A stretch of 64,000 nucleotides of DNA from an uncultured Desulfobacter sp. (GCF_963664415.1 NZ_OY761445.1:2444501-2508500), one strand, 5' to 3'. Shown: positions 27,140-36,184, counted from the first letter of the stretch. Notes: generated by a model not told the origin, from the sequence alone. Made by a program: numbers and translations.

Positions 27140-29129
27140 TCCTTCATGGACAAATGATCCGTATCTATCTCCTTTCAAGCCCATTATTCGATCCCGGTTT
27201 GAAAAAGCCCTGGCAAAGACGGAACAGCTGAAACACCATAAATCCTGGGCTAAGATTGCCGATTACCATGAATTCTTTGGCCTTCACAGGGACAAAAAAG
27301 GCTGGGTGTTCAGAGAATGGGCACCCAATGCAACAAAGATGTTTATCCTCACACCGGCCAATAACTGGGAAAAATCTTCAGCCTGGCAAGTGAAAGGCCC
27401 TGACCCCGACGGCATATTTGAGGCCCGGTTTCCGGATCAATGTTTTTCCCATGAACAGCTTTACCGGCTTAAAGTCGTGTGGAACGGCGGAGAGGGAGAC
27501 CGTATCCCCACGGCGGCCACACGGGTCATCCAGGATAACGTCACCTATATTTTCAATGCTCAGGTATGGGCACCCGAAAACCCTTACCAGTGGCAGTCAG
27601 AATCCCCCGACCTGACGACAGAACCGCTTTTGATCTATGAAGCCCACGCGGGCATGGCCTTGGAGGAAGGCCGAGTGGGCACATGGCGGGAATTTGCCGA
27701 CCACATCCTGCCCAAGGTCGTAGAGAGCGGGTATAATACCCTGCAGATGATGGCGATTCAAGAACACCCTTATTATGGATCATTCGGGTACCATGTCTCG
27801 TCCTTTTTTGCCCCCTCTTCCCGGTTCGGCACCCCTGACGATTTTAAGTATCTGGTTGACAAGGCTCATCAGTCAGGCATTCGCGTTCTCATGGATATTG
27901 TACACTCCCACAGCGTAAAAAATGAGGTGGAGGGTCTGTCCAGGTTTGACGGTTCCATGTACCAGTTTTTTCATGACTTGGGCAGAGGGGATCATACGCT
28001 TTGGGATTCCAGGTGTTTTGACTATGGCAAACAGCAGGTACTCATTTTTCTGCTCTCCAACCTGAGATATTTTCTCGAACAATTCCAGGTGGATGGATTC
28101 CGATTTGACGGCATAACTTCAATGCTGTATGCCGATCACGGATTGGGTCGCGCCTTTACAGAATACCAGGATTATTTTGGCGATGATGTGGATGAAGATG
28201 CGTTAAGTTATCTTTATGCAGCCAATGACCTTGTACATGAAATTCATCCCAATGCACTAACCATTGCAGAAGATGTGAGCGGATATCCAGGCCTTGCGGC
28301 ACCCGCGGAGTTATGCGGAACAGGCTTTGATTTCAGATTTTCCATGGGGGTGCCGGATTACTGGATCAAGCTGCTCAAGGAGGTCCGGGACGAAGGGTGG
28401 CACATGGGGGCTCTTTGGTATGAACTGACACAGCACAGGGACGAAGAGCGCACGATCAGTTATGTGGAGTGCCATGATCAAGCCCTGGTGGGGGATCAGA
28501 CCATAATGATGCGACTGATGGGCGGAAAAATCTATGATTCCATGGGAAAGTCCAACACAAACATCACCACCCACCGGTCGGTGGCCCTTCACAAAATGAT
28601 CCGCCTTGTCACCTTGGCCTGTGCCCACAAAGGGTATCTCAATTTCATGGGCAATGAATTCGGCCATCCCGAATGGATTGATTTCCCTTCCCCTGCCAAC
28701 GGTTATTCCTACCACCATGCCAGACGCCAATGGTCCCTGAAATACGACAAAAACCTATATTTTCAGGACTTGTTCGCCTTTGACAAACAGATGATTGCCC
28801 TGGCAAAACAAACGCAATTGTTTACATGGGATCACCCAAGGCTTTTACACATCCACGAAGATGACAAAATACTGGCATTTGAACGATCCGGACTTATTTT
28901 TGTGTTCAACTTTCATCCGGAACACTCCTTTGGTGACTACCTGGTTCATGCCCCGGCAGGCAAATATGCCATGCGCCTGGACACCGATGAATCCCGGTTC
29001 GGCGGGTTAGGACGGCTGAACCCGGACCAGGAACATTTTACCAGGCCCTTGGGCGATGTTTTAGAAAACCATCATGCCCTTAGCCTTTACCTGCCCAGTC
29101 GCTGTGCCCTGGTTCTGGCCCGGGTTTAA
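27105..29129 (+). CDS. glgB: 1,4-alpha-glucan branching enzyme
   Basis: The 674-residue GH13 enzyme introduces alpha-1,6 branches. An N-terminal CBM48-like domain ('ADYHEFFGLHRDKKGWVFRE') precedes the barrel. Catalytic motifs are 'VLMDIVHSHSVKN', 'VDGFRFDGITSMLY' (nucleophile Asp), 'LTIAEDVSGYPG' (acid Glu) and 'YVECHDQALVGD'. The phrase 'ARRQWSLKYDKN' near the end resembles the eukaryotic/starch-type branching enzymes more than E. coli GlgB. The start at 27105 (MKKCSKGPFW) lies within the end of glgA, so the two are probably translationally coupled. Confidence 0.9.
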   Translation: MKKCSKGPFWSDPSWTNDPYLSPFKPIIRSRFEKALAKTEQLKHHKSWAKIADYHEFFGLHRDKKGWVFREWAPNATKMFILTPANNWEKSSAWQVKGPDPDGIFEARFPDQCFSHEQLYRLKVVWNGGEGDRIPTAATRVIQDNVTYIFNAQVWAPENPYQWQSESPDLTTEPLLIYEAHAGMALEEGRVGTWREFADHILPKVVESGYNTLQMMAIQEHPYYGSFGYHVSSFFAPSSRFGTPDDFKYLVDKAHQSGIRVLMDIVHSHSVKNEVEGLSRFDGSMYQFFHDLGRGDHTLWDSRCFDYGKQQVLIFLLSNLRYFLEQFQVDGFRFDGITSMLYADHGLGRAFTEYQDYFGDDVDEDALSYLYAANDLVHEIHPNALTIAEDVSGYPGLAAPAELCGTGFDFRFSMGVPDYWIKLLKEVRDEGWHMGALWYELTQHRDEERTISYVECHDQALVGDQTIMMRLMGGKIYDSMGKSNTNITTHRSVALHKMIRLVTLACAHKGYLNFMGNEFGHPEWIDFPSPANGYSYHHARRQWSLKYDKNLYFQDLFAFDKQMIALAKQTQLFTWDHPRLLHIHEDDKILAFERSGLIFVFNFHPEHSFGDYLVHAPAGKYAMRLDTDESRFGGLGRLNPDQEHFTRPLGDVLENHHALSLYLPSRCALVLARV

Positions 29130-29156
29130 CCCCATATTTTAATTTCCAACGAAGAT

Positions 29157-29212
29157 CATAAAGGGCGCGAAGATCACGATTTAATTTCTTCGTGATCTTC
29201 GCGCCCTTTATG
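29157..29212. terminator. Bidirectional hairpin terminator between glgB and glgP
   Basis: A perfect 23-bp inverted repeat has arms at 29157-29179 and 29190-29212, with a 10-nt loop between them, and is rich in G and C (AAGGGCGCGAAGATCACG). It lies between convergent glgB and glgP, with A/T runs on both sides, so it probably ends transcription from either direction. Confidence 0.8.
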
Positions 29213-29252
29213 TTAAAAAACAGTCGTACATGGGAAACTTTACGTTTAAGCA

Positions 29253-31691
29253 CTACCCTTCAAAAGACTTAATTCCCCAGATATCGTCCGCATATTCCTG
29301 AATGGCGCGGTCACTGGAAAAAAAACCGGTGCGGGCAATATTTTTCAGCGACATGGAAAGCCATTTGGCACGGTCCTTATAGTCGTTCCCTATTTTCAAC
29401 TGGGTTGTCACATAAGCCTTGAAATCGGCCAGGTGAAGATAATACTCCCCATTGCCCATGAGCTGGCTATAAATAGGTTTGAAAATACCAGGCTCGTCGG
29501 GACAGAACCGACTGGAATAAATTGCCTTGAGCACCCGTCTCAAGTCCGGATTATCATCGCAAAATGTTTTGGGCTCATAATTGGGACGAAGCGCCTCCAC
29601 TTCGTTCACCGTGAGGCCGAAAATATAAATATTTTCATCTCCCACCTGTTCCGCAATCTCTATATTGGCTCCATCCAAAGTACCGATGGTCAATGCACCG
29701 TTCATTGCAAACTTCATATTTCCGGTACCCGATGCTTCCATCCCAGCGGTGGAAATCTGCTCGCTGACGTCTGCAGCCGGAATAATCTTTTCTGCCAGAG
29801 CCACCCGGTAATCGGGCAAAAACACCACCTTGATCATATTATGGATATCCGGATCCTTATTGACCACATTGGCAACCGAATGGATCAATTTGATGATCAA
29901 TTTGGCAAAGTGATATCCCGGAGCGGCCTTGCCGGCAAAAATAAAGGTACGTGGATGTCCGATATCCTTGCCATCCTCCTTGATAGACAGATACAGGTGA
30001 ATAATATGAATCACATTGAGCAACTGACGCTTGTATTCATGAATTCGCTTGGCGTGGATGTCAAAAATGGAATGGGGATCCACGGTCAAAAATAATTTCT
30101 GTTGAATTAACGCGGCCAAAGCCTCTTTGTTGGCCAATTTGATCTCATCCAGCCGATCCAGGAATCCAGGATCGTTTTCAAAGGTTTCAAGTTCCCAAAT
30201 CCGGGACAAATCACCCACCCATCGCCGACCGATGGCTTCGGTTATAAACGCTGCAAGGCGGGGATTGCAGGCAGCGATCCAACGTCTGGGGGACACACCG
30301 TTGGTCTTATTGTTGAATCGTTCAGGCCACAGCTTGTAAAACTCAGGGACAAGATTCGTTTTTACCAAATCGGAGTGTACTTTTGCCACCCCGTTTACCG
30401 AATGGCTGCCGATAATGGCAAGATTGGCCATGCGGACCTGTTTGACAGTCCCTTCCTGAATAATGGACATCTTTGCAATGCTTTCAGTGGTGACATCATG
30501 ATCACTAACGGTCAAATATTCCAGAAACCGCTGGTTTATTTCGTAAATCAACTGCATATGTCGGGGCACCACCCGCTCAAGTATACTCAGCGGCCAGGTT
30601 TCCAGGGCTTCGGGCAACAGGGTGTGATTGGTATACCCAAGGGTTTTTTTAGTGATGTCCCAAGCAGTTTCCCACTGCATGCCTTTTTCATCCACCAGGA
30701 TGCGCATCAACTCGACCACTGCCAGGGCCGGGTGGGTATCGTTGAGCTGAATGGCCACTTTATTATGAAAATCGTCAAAGGAGTCATGATTCATTTCATA
30801 CTTTCGGAAAATATCCCTTAAGGAACACGCCACAAGGAAATACTCCTGAACCAGCCGAAGTTCTTTTCCCGACTCTTTGGAATCCGACGGATAAAGAATT
30901 TTAGAAATTGTCTCTGATTTGATTTTCCGGCCTACGGCTTTGAAATAGTCCCCATCATTAAAAATATCAATGTCAAAATCCTCGGATGCCTCAGCCGTGA
31001 ACAGCCGCAAATAATTTACGGTGCGTCCTTCAAAACCTGCAACCAGAATATCATGGGGACGCCCGATGAGCAGCGCCCAGTTGGACCATACAGGGTTATA
31101 CTCCCCGTCCCTGTCCACACTGCCCTCCACCCGGCCGTAAATGGGAACCATATACCGCTCTTCGGTTCTGCGAATCAGCCATGGCGATCTTCGGTTGGGC
31201 CAGTAATCAGGCTTTTCTTTTTGGTATCCGTTCACGATCAACTGCTTAAACAGACCATAATCATAGTTGATCCCGTACCCGAATCCCGGCATATTCATGC
31301 AGGCCAAAGAGTCAAGAAAACATGCGGCTAAACGTCCGAGCCCCCCGTTACCCAGTGCAGGGTCCCGTTCTTTTTCCACCAGGTACTCAAGATCAATACC
31401 CTTTTTTTCAAGAAATTTTTTACAGCGGTTATAAATACCCAGGTTCAATAAATTATTATTTAAAAGCCGTCCGATGAGAAATTCAAGTGACAGGTAATGC
31501 AAACGTTTGGCGTCATTGTCCTGGTAACGCTTTTGTGTATCATAACCAATATCGATAAGGTATTTGCCAACAGCGTAGGAAACGGCATTCAACTGATCAT
31601 TTTTCGAGGCGTGCTCAAGTTGTTTACCCAGAATATACTTAATATAGTTATTGAAGGAGAGCTCAAAATTTGAAAAATCAAAATAGGACAT
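29253..31691 (-). CDS. glgP: Glycogen phosphorylase
   Basis: The 812-residue GT35 phosphorylase releases glucose-1-phosphate from glycogen. It has 'LEHASKNDQLNAVSYAVGKY' near the start, 'NDTHPALAVVELMR' and the pyridoxal-phosphate Lys in 'ASGTGNMKFAMNGALTIG' followed by 'LDGANIEIAEQVG'. Length is as usual for the family. It lies downstream of the small CBM48 gene in the same direction (46 nt after that gene's stop), so the pair is probably one transcript. Confidence 0.95.
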   Translation of the reverse strand: MSYFDFSNFELSFNNYIKYILGKQLEHASKNDQLNAVSYAVGKYLIDIGYDTQKRYQDNDAKRLHYLSLEFLIGRLLNNNLLNLGIYNRCKKFLEKKGIDLEYLVEKERDPALGNGGLGRLAACFLDSLACMNMPGFGYGINYDYGLFKQLIVNGYQKEKPDYWPNRRSPWLIRRTEERYMVPIYGRVEGSVDRDGEYNPVWSNWALLIGRPHDILVAGFEGRTVNYLRLFTAEASEDFDIDIFNDGDYFKAVGRKIKSETISKILYPSDSKESGKELRLVQEYFLVACSLRDIFRKYEMNHDSFDDFHNKVAIQLNDTHPALAVVELMRILVDEKGMQWETAWDITKKTLGYTNHTLLPEALETWPLSILERVVPRHMQLIYEINQRFLEYLTVSDHDVTTESIAKMSIIQEGTVKQVRMANLAIIGSHSVNGVAKVHSDLVKTNLVPEFYKLWPERFNNKTNGVSPRRWIAACNPRLAAFITEAIGRRWVGDLSRIWELETFENDPGFLDRLDEIKLANKEALAALIQQKLFLTVDPHSIFDIHAKRIHEYKRQLLNVIHIIHLYLSIKEDGKDIGHPRTFIFAGKAAPGYHFAKLIIKLIHSVANVVNKDPDIHNMIKVVFLPDYRVALAEKIIPAADVSEQISTAGMEASGTGNMKFAMNGALTIGTLDGANIEIAEQVGDENIYIFGLTVNEVEALRPNYEPKTFCDDNPDLRRVLKAIYSSRFCPDEPGIFKPIYSQLMGNGEYYLHLADFKAYVTTQLKIGNDYKDRAKWLSMSLKNIARTGFFSSDRAIQEYADDIWGIKSFEG

Positions 31692-31737
31692 GCGTTGACT
31701 CCTTACCGGCCCTCAAGGCCTTTAATTGCCCAAAAAC

Positions 31738-32043
31738 TTAAATCGTAATCACCGAATTATCTTCTCCATGAAAAGGAGACGGCAGATAAATGTCCGCGCG
31801 TTCATCATTGATCCAGCGAGTATCATCCACCAGATAACGAAATTGGTAAGACCGATCCAAATCAAGGTCAAGGACCGTAGAAAAATCCCCGCTTTTGAGT
31901 TTTTTCATGGTCACGCCATTTTCATCCCAATCATTGAAATCACCAACCAGATTAACTTTTTCTGCCGTGCCGATCACTTTTTTCTGTACTTTAAATCTGA
32001 CCCTGCACACATCTTTGGTTTTAAGATATTGTTTTGTAAACAT
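31738..32043 (-). CDS. Stand-alone CBM48/isoamylase early-set domain protein
   Basis: The 101-residue protein is a single glycogen-binding domain of the CBM48/AMPK-beta type: 'AEKVNLVGDFNDWDENGV', then 'YQFRYLVDDTRWINDERAD'. It has no catalytic partner domain. GGAGGG precedes the ATG at 32043 by 3 nt. It is the first gene before glgP in the same direction, so it may tether phosphorylase or other enzymes to glycogen; that role is inference. Confidence 0.85.
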   Translation of the reverse strand: MFTKQYLKTKDVCRVRFKVQKKVIGTAEKVNLVGDFNDWDENGVTMKKLKSGDFSTVLDLDLDRSYQFRYLVDDTRWINDERADIYLPSPFHGEDNSVITI

Positions 32044-32248
32044 GATGCCCTCCGAACTTTTTTTAAAAGACATGAAAAATTTTAGAAGCTAAACCAACGG
32101 ATTTATTTTAATTTTTTAAAATTGCCGTGTCAACATCTTGTTCAAATCCGCAAGGAAACGGCATGTAATTTATCCACAACTTAGTGTTAATCGCGAATAA
32201 AAAAACAAACCTGAACGATCCTAACACCGTTTTGCGACCAATGTCCAT

Positions 32249-33754
32249 TCAAGGCCATACGATAAAAGGTCTTTTAATCATTTTCTCATACAGACCAATA
32301 TAGCTTTGGGCACAGCGGCTGTGGTTGAATTCCATGACGGACTCAACCATGATCCGCCGGATCTGAACTTCTCTTTCATCCGGATCAAGGGCAAAAAAAG
32401 CCATGGCTTGATCCACTGCCCAGCTCAGTCCCTGGGCATCGTATATGGTAAAAACAAAACCGTTTCCGGTTGAATATTTCGGATCAAGGGGACGTACAGT
32501 GTCATGGAGGCCACCGGTGTCAAATACAATGGGCAGGGTGCCGTAAATGGCCCCGATGATCTGGGGAAGCCCACAGGGTTCAAAGGAAGAGGGCATGAAA
32601 ACAAAATCACTCCCGGCAAATGCTTGGCGGGAGCGTTGTTCGTTAAACCTTACAACGCCTATCCGATGCCTTAAATTATGAAATTCAGCAATATCTTTAA
32701 AGTGCTTATAATATTCTCCGTCTGCCACAGAGACAATCTGGATTCCGGTCTCCCAATAACGTGATATTGTCTCGTACATGATTCGAGCCAGCAGCTGACA
32801 TCCTTTTTGGACCGGGTCCAGACGGGACGGCCAGAAAAACAAAGGCGCATCGGGACTTTGTTCAAGGCCAAGGGTTTTCTGGAGAACGGCCTTGTTTTTT
32901 TGTTTCATTTCTCGATGATTTTTCGGCCCGTAATTAAAGCGAATCATTTCATCCACCGCCGGATTGAATTCGGGTTCCGGCGCATTCAAAATACCCACAG
33001 CACAGCCGGCCTCCCATTTGTGGGTAAGTTCGGTCTGGAGTGCAGGTTCCACAAAAGGATGCCGGTTTTCGACAATCTCTTTTAAAAACGCCGGACTGAC
33101 CGTGTTAACATAGTGGGCTGAAAACACGCCTGAGCAAAGAAAATCCACCCGGTTAAGATCCCGGCTTTCCTCATAGCTTTGAGGCGGTCGTTTAAAATAG
33201 AGCCATTGCCAGAAGGACGCGGCATCAATCCCCCGGTCCTCTATCTCGGCCAGGGTGGAGGTCATTGTATGGATATTGTGGATGGAAAACAGGCAGGGAA
33301 TCCCATACTGCCTTGCCATGGCCGGAATCAGGCCCGTCATCCAGTCATTACAGTGGATAATGTCCGGTTTTACCCTGGGGATGATATTATTAATGACCTC
33401 CCGTTGAAACGCCAGGGACACCTTTAAATTTGTCCGATAACTTGCGGAATATACTTTTTCCTTATAAAGGAACGCCCGGTCAGCGGCAAAATGAATTCGC
33501 TTTTCATCCAGACTTTGCCTGATTTTTTCCACCTCCCGGTCATGCTTTTCCGTGGAATAATCATGATAGATGGAACGATAATCAGGGATGGCGACATGGA
33601 CATCACAATTCAGATCAAACAAAGCGCTGATCAGGGCGGCGGAAACATCGGCCAGGCCGCCGGCCTTGGCGGAATAGCCAGCGCATGATCCCATTTCTTC
33701 TGGCAGATAAGTCACCTCCGGGGTAACAATAAGAATTCTTGGTCTATCGGGCAT
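32249..33754 (-). CDS. glgA: Glycogen synthase, copy 2 (GT5)
   Basis: A 501-residue GT5 synthase closely similar to the one at 25637-27139: it shares 'SAKAGGLADVSAALISAL', 'HCNDWMTGLIPAMARQYG' and 'MPSSFEPCGLPQIIGA'. The two differ more in the region around residues 290-360, with extra divergence after 'FNYGPKNHR'. The ATG at 33754 follows AAGGGAAGG. The two genes flank glgB/glgP on opposite strands, suggesting duplication with inversion. They may be differently regulated isozymes. Confidence 0.9.
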   Translation of the reverse strand: MPDRPRILIVTPEVTYLPEEMGSCAGYSAKAGGLADVSAALISALFDLNCDVHVAIPDYRSIYHDYSTEKHDREVEKIRQSLDEKRIHFAADRAFLYKEKVYSASYRTNLKVSLAFQREVINNIIPRVKPDIIHCNDWMTGLIPAMARQYGIPCLFSIHNIHTMTSTLAEIEDRGIDAASFWQWLYFKRPPQSYEESRDLNRVDFLCSGVFSAHYVNTVSPAFLKEIVENRHPFVEPALQTELTHKWEAGCAVGILNAPEPEFNPAVDEMIRFNYGPKNHREMKQKNKAVLQKTLGLEQSPDAPLFFWPSRLDPVQKGCQLLARIMYETISRYWETGIQIVSVADGEYYKHFKDIAEFHNLRHRIGVVRFNEQRSRQAFAGSDFVFMPSSFEPCGLPQIIGAIYGTLPIVFDTGGLHDTVRPLDPKYSTGNGFVFTIYDAQGLSWAVDQAMAFFALDPDEREVQIRRIMVESVMEFNHSRCAQSYIGLYEKMIKRPFIVWP

Positions 33755-34143
33755 GGGCACCTTCCCTTCACTATTTTAATATATGTTGCAATTCTAAAAA
33801 TGCATCTTTTATGCCCTCACCGTACCTGCGTGCCTATCTTCTTGACGCATAAGGCGGAACGTATTATTGCGCCGCCCAACGGGTATATTTTTTTGAAATT
33901 GTCTGTCAATTGTCTTTCCACAATGAAAAAAAATCAGACATCCCCCCCTGGCTCATAGCCATAAAAATGCGCTTACCCCGAATCGAAAACAAGCGGCTTG
34001 ATCATGGCCGGCGTTTCTACTATATAGTGTCTGGATGAAAGCCTGGAAATGTTGTCGATTACGCGGCGAACCGCAAATTTTACGATTTTTTGGTCGGGCA
34101 CTATACACGGATTCTCAACAAGCTGGTAAGGAGTGACAATATC
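33755..34143. other. Intergenic region upstream of the regulator and glgA copy 2
   Basis: A divergent region with no gene that I can support. It must hold the promoter of glgA copy 2 (minus) and that of the Lrp-like gene (plus). An AAGGAG site lies 10 nt before the ATG at 34144. Confidence 0.4.
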
Positions 34144-34611
34144 ATGACATTGGTAGACGGCAGTCTGGATGAACTTGAAATTCAAATTATACTGGCACTT
34201 CAGGAAGATGCCCGCAAATCGTATAAGAGTATCGCAAAAGAGCTGGGTGTAGCTGAAGGCACGGTGAGCAACCGGGTCAACCGGCTGATCCAACAAAATA
34301 TTCTCAAGCTTGAAGCCCGGATCAATCCATTTGCCATGACCAATAAAGTGGCGGCTATTTTGGGTATAAACATCAAGCGCAGCCACCATGCCAAGGCCGT
34401 TAAGGAAATCACGGCGCTGTCCAATGTCAACGCCGTCTGGGTCACCACGGGGAAATACGATATTTTTGTTGAGGTGCTGGCCGATTCAATAAATGAACTC
34501 AATATTTTTATCTTTGAAGAGGGGTTGAGCAAGATTGAAGGCATAGAGGCCACTGAAACCCATATCATGCTTCATTCGAATTCCAAATTTTTCAAAATCG
34601 CCCCCTCTTAA
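34144..34611 (+). CDS. Lrp/AsnC-family transcriptional regulator
   Basis: A 155-residue protein with an N-terminal winged helix ('LDELEIQIILALQEDARKSY', then 'VAEGTVSNRVNRLIQQNIL') and a C-terminal RAM/Lrp ligand domain ('VWVTTGKYDIFVEVLADS'). Regulators of this family bind amino acids or related small molecules and form multimers on DNA. ATG 34144 follows AAGGAG by 10 nt. It sits beside the iron-organelle locus, but nothing shows it controls those genes; the divergent glgA is another candidate target. Confidence 0.88.
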   Translation: MTLVDGSLDELEIQIILALQEDARKSYKSIAKELGVAEGTVSNRVNRLIQQNILKLEARINPFAMTNKVAAILGINIKRSHHAKAVKEITALSNVNAVWVTTGKYDIFVEVLADSINELNIFIFEEGLSKIEGIEATETHIMLHSNSKFFKIAPS

Positions 34612-35077
34612 CCACCCGTCTGAACATCAGCCTGTTCATCTCTATTATCTTTTTCGGCCATTGACAGTCCTAAACCAGACTGTCAATGGTCGGACTGCAT
34701 GATCACCGTTCTAAAGTGATCAGATTATGAATTAATGCACCTCCAAAAGCCAGTTAAAAGCATCAGTGTTTGCTGAAGGTATGTATGAAGCCGCTGCAAT
34801 CGGTGCCGATATAAAAGTATCCGAGGAACTGACTGCCGGTTTTGAATATGGTACGGCGGGTGGTGCATCAGATATCGTTTTGCTCTATGCTGCATGGGGT
34901 TTTGGTTCCGGTATCAATGATGAAATTGATGATGGGGATAGATTAATAAAATAGCCGAACAGACATCAAAAAGCCGACACCATAAAACAGTACCTGCATA
35001 CAAAAAAACAGCCTCGCCTAATATTGTCTACCCATTCTTTAAAACGGCTATTATTCAATTGCTTTTCATAAAAAAAT
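34612..35077. other. Decayed intergenic region before small-gene block A
   Basis: This stretch holds an ATPase remnant (34655-34770), a 62-codon GTG frame at 34766-34954 with 'FAEGMYEAAAIGADIKV' and 'DIVLLYAAWGFGSG', and AT-rich filler. The 62-codon frame looks like a piece of a larger protein, perhaps a beta-rich outer-membrane type, but it is not recognised. No intact gene is supported here. Confidence 0.45.
34655..34770 (-). pseudogene. C-terminal remnant of a FezB-like P-type ATPase
   Basis: Reading the minus strand, 'GGALIHNLITLER' matches 'AGALIHNLITLGA', the final membrane helix of the intact ATPase gene at 39473-41728, and a preceding 'LMLLTGF' in another frame matches its 'LMLMLSGI'. 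Nucleotide identity with that gene's end is visible over about 90 nt. Upstream sequence is gone and the frame is broken, so this is a fragment of a fourth paralogous ATPase. It lies divergently beside small-gene block A, as the intact ATPase at 44058 lies beside block B. Confidence 0.65.
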
Positions 35078-35199
35078 ATGGCATCGTTCACATCAATAGT
35101 TTACATGGTAATCACTGCCTGACTTGTCCGCTTAGCAGTGAAACCCAAACAACGGACATAAAAAAAATCAGACGAAGAAAACGAAAAAATGGATCGTGA
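35078..35199 (+). pseudogene. Frameshifted copy of the small basic-tailed membrane protein (gene X, block A)
   Basis: The ATG at 35078 encodes 14 residues (MASFTSIVYMVITA), then a stop. One frame over, the sequence continues 'LTCPLSSETQTTDIKKI', then 'RRRKRKNGS'. The intact paralogue at 46644-46778 has the same 14-residue hydrophobic start, then 'LTCALAVETGKGTQKTIK' and a basic tail. A single-base frameshift near 35118 therefore kills this copy. Its 3' end overlaps the start of the next gene (35189). Confidence 0.7.
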
Positions 35200-35413
35200 A
35201 ATAAAAAAAGAATTTGCCAAAATTGCCATGACAGCCAGTTTAGGTGTTACTGTGATTACAGCCCCTTTTTTAAAAAAAAACAGAACCATGAAAAATATCC
35301 ACACCGGTGCCGGTGTGTTGCTTACGGGCACTGCCCTGTGGCACCATTTTCTATACCATTCTGAAAAAAAGGCCCCCAAAACGTTGCCCGCACCCGAGAA
35401 GCCTAAAGCTTGA
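35189..35413 (+). CDS. Small membrane protein with conserved H-T-G...W-H-H motif (gene Y, block A)
   Basis: A 74-residue protein. A charged N-terminus leads into a hydrophobic stretch (about residues 13-27, 'MTASLGVTVITAPFL'), and a second follows in 'NIHTGAGVLLTGTALWHHFL'. The His residues before and after this second helix could bind heme or metal, but that is speculation. The tail is Pro/Lys-rich. A decayed copy is at 46820-46891, next to small-gene block B. It is not recognised outside this locus. It overlaps the end of the frameshifted gene X by 11 nt. Confidence 0.65.
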   Translation: MDREIKKEFAKIAMTASLGVTVITAPFLKKNRTMKNIHTGAGVLLTGTALWHHFLYHSEKKAPKTLPAPEKPKA

Positions 35414-35608
35414 ACAATGGGAGGGTAACCCTTCCCATGGCCTAATATATCAACACCTTATCTACCTATCGTCAAAATTGCTTACTTTCCAGGAAAGTCC
35501 GTAGATCATTTTTTCACACGGCCCCTGGAAGAAATTTAGCAGGTTCAAACATCCGCTTACCAATACTTTAAGTTAGTTTATATAAAAATATTCAATGAAT
35601 TTAAGAAG

Positions 35609-35637
35609 TTGACAACCAAACATTTTGAACTTACCAT
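35609..35637 (+). promoter_or_regulatory. Sigma-70-type promoter of the 91-residue membrane-protein gene
   Basis: TTGACA (35609-35614), 17 nt, then TACCAT (35632-35637). The preceding 30 nt align with those upstream of the matching promoter at 47163, so it is a conserved paralogous promoter. The -10 box here is weaker than in the other copy. Confidence 0.5.
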
Positions 35638-35704
35638 AAAAATGTGGAAAATATATATTATGGATATTTTCTAGTTAACAAAAAATACTTAAGAAAGGAG
35701 AAAA

Positions 35705-35980
35705 ATGATGGGAGCACCATTTGTTGCACATCCACTAGGGTGGGTTATTATCGGTGGCGCAGGCTATCTTGCCTATAAAGCGGGAAAAAAATCAGGAAAA
35801 AAGGTGGAAGGAGATAGTGCCAAAACGAACCTGTCTGACCGGGTTGTCAAAGGAGCCATGAAAGCGGCTTACAAAGCCCAGCAAGGTATCTCCGAAGGCC
35901 TGGACAAAGCCAAAGAGAAATGTGGAACCCTGTGGGCAGAGGCAAAAACAGAGTCCGGTACAACATCAGACAAGGCCTGA
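35705..35980 (+). CDS. Small Gly-zipper membrane protein (gene Z, block A)
   Basis: A 91-residue protein (ATG 35705 or 35708 after AAAGGAG). The N-terminal membrane segment is 'HPLGWVIIGGAGYLAYKAGK', with a G-x-x-x-G/GGAG pattern that favours helix packing, followed by a lysine-rich KKSGKK stretch. The rest is an amphipathic, soluble-looking region ('KGAMKAAYKAQQGISEGLDK'). A paralogue of 96 residues is at 47470 and a shorter one at 47267. No known function is recognised. It is likely an integral or peripheral component of the iron compartment, inferred from its location. Confidence 0.75.
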   Translation: MMGAPFVAHPLGWVIIGGAGYLAYKAGKKSGKKVEGDSAKTNLSDRVVKGAMKAAYKAQQGISEGLDKAKEKCGTLWAEAKTESGTTSDKA

Positions 35981-36058
35981 ACCAAATCCCATGCGTAAAG
36001 GAACCGTTTCACAGGCACGCCATCGTGGACGGTTGACCGACTCAAAGTTATAGGTCCA

Positions 36059-36142
36059 AGGCGAAAAAATAAATCCCCTGATTTTGCGTTGAGTTTTATT
36101 TATCTTAAGTTACGCAAAATCAGGGGATTTAATTTTTCCGCC
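36059..36142. terminator. Long hairpin terminator
   Basis: A perfect 19-bp inverted repeat (36071-36089 and 36112-36130; AAATCCCCTGATTTTGCGT and its complement) with a 22-nt loop. It extends imperfectly to GGCGAAAAAATA / AATTTTTCCGCC. It lies between the convergent gene Z and feoB genes, and A/T runs flank it on both sides, so it can end transcription from both directions. Confidence 0.7.
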
Positions 36143-36184
36143 CCGCGGCCCATTATTTCCCGGGGCTTATGGTTGTTTAATGAA

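Noticed and set aside
34766..34954. 62-codon GTG frame with 'DIVLLYAAWGFGSG'
   Set aside because: No ribosome site or recognised family; it overlaps an ATPase remnant. Kept only as an intergenic note.
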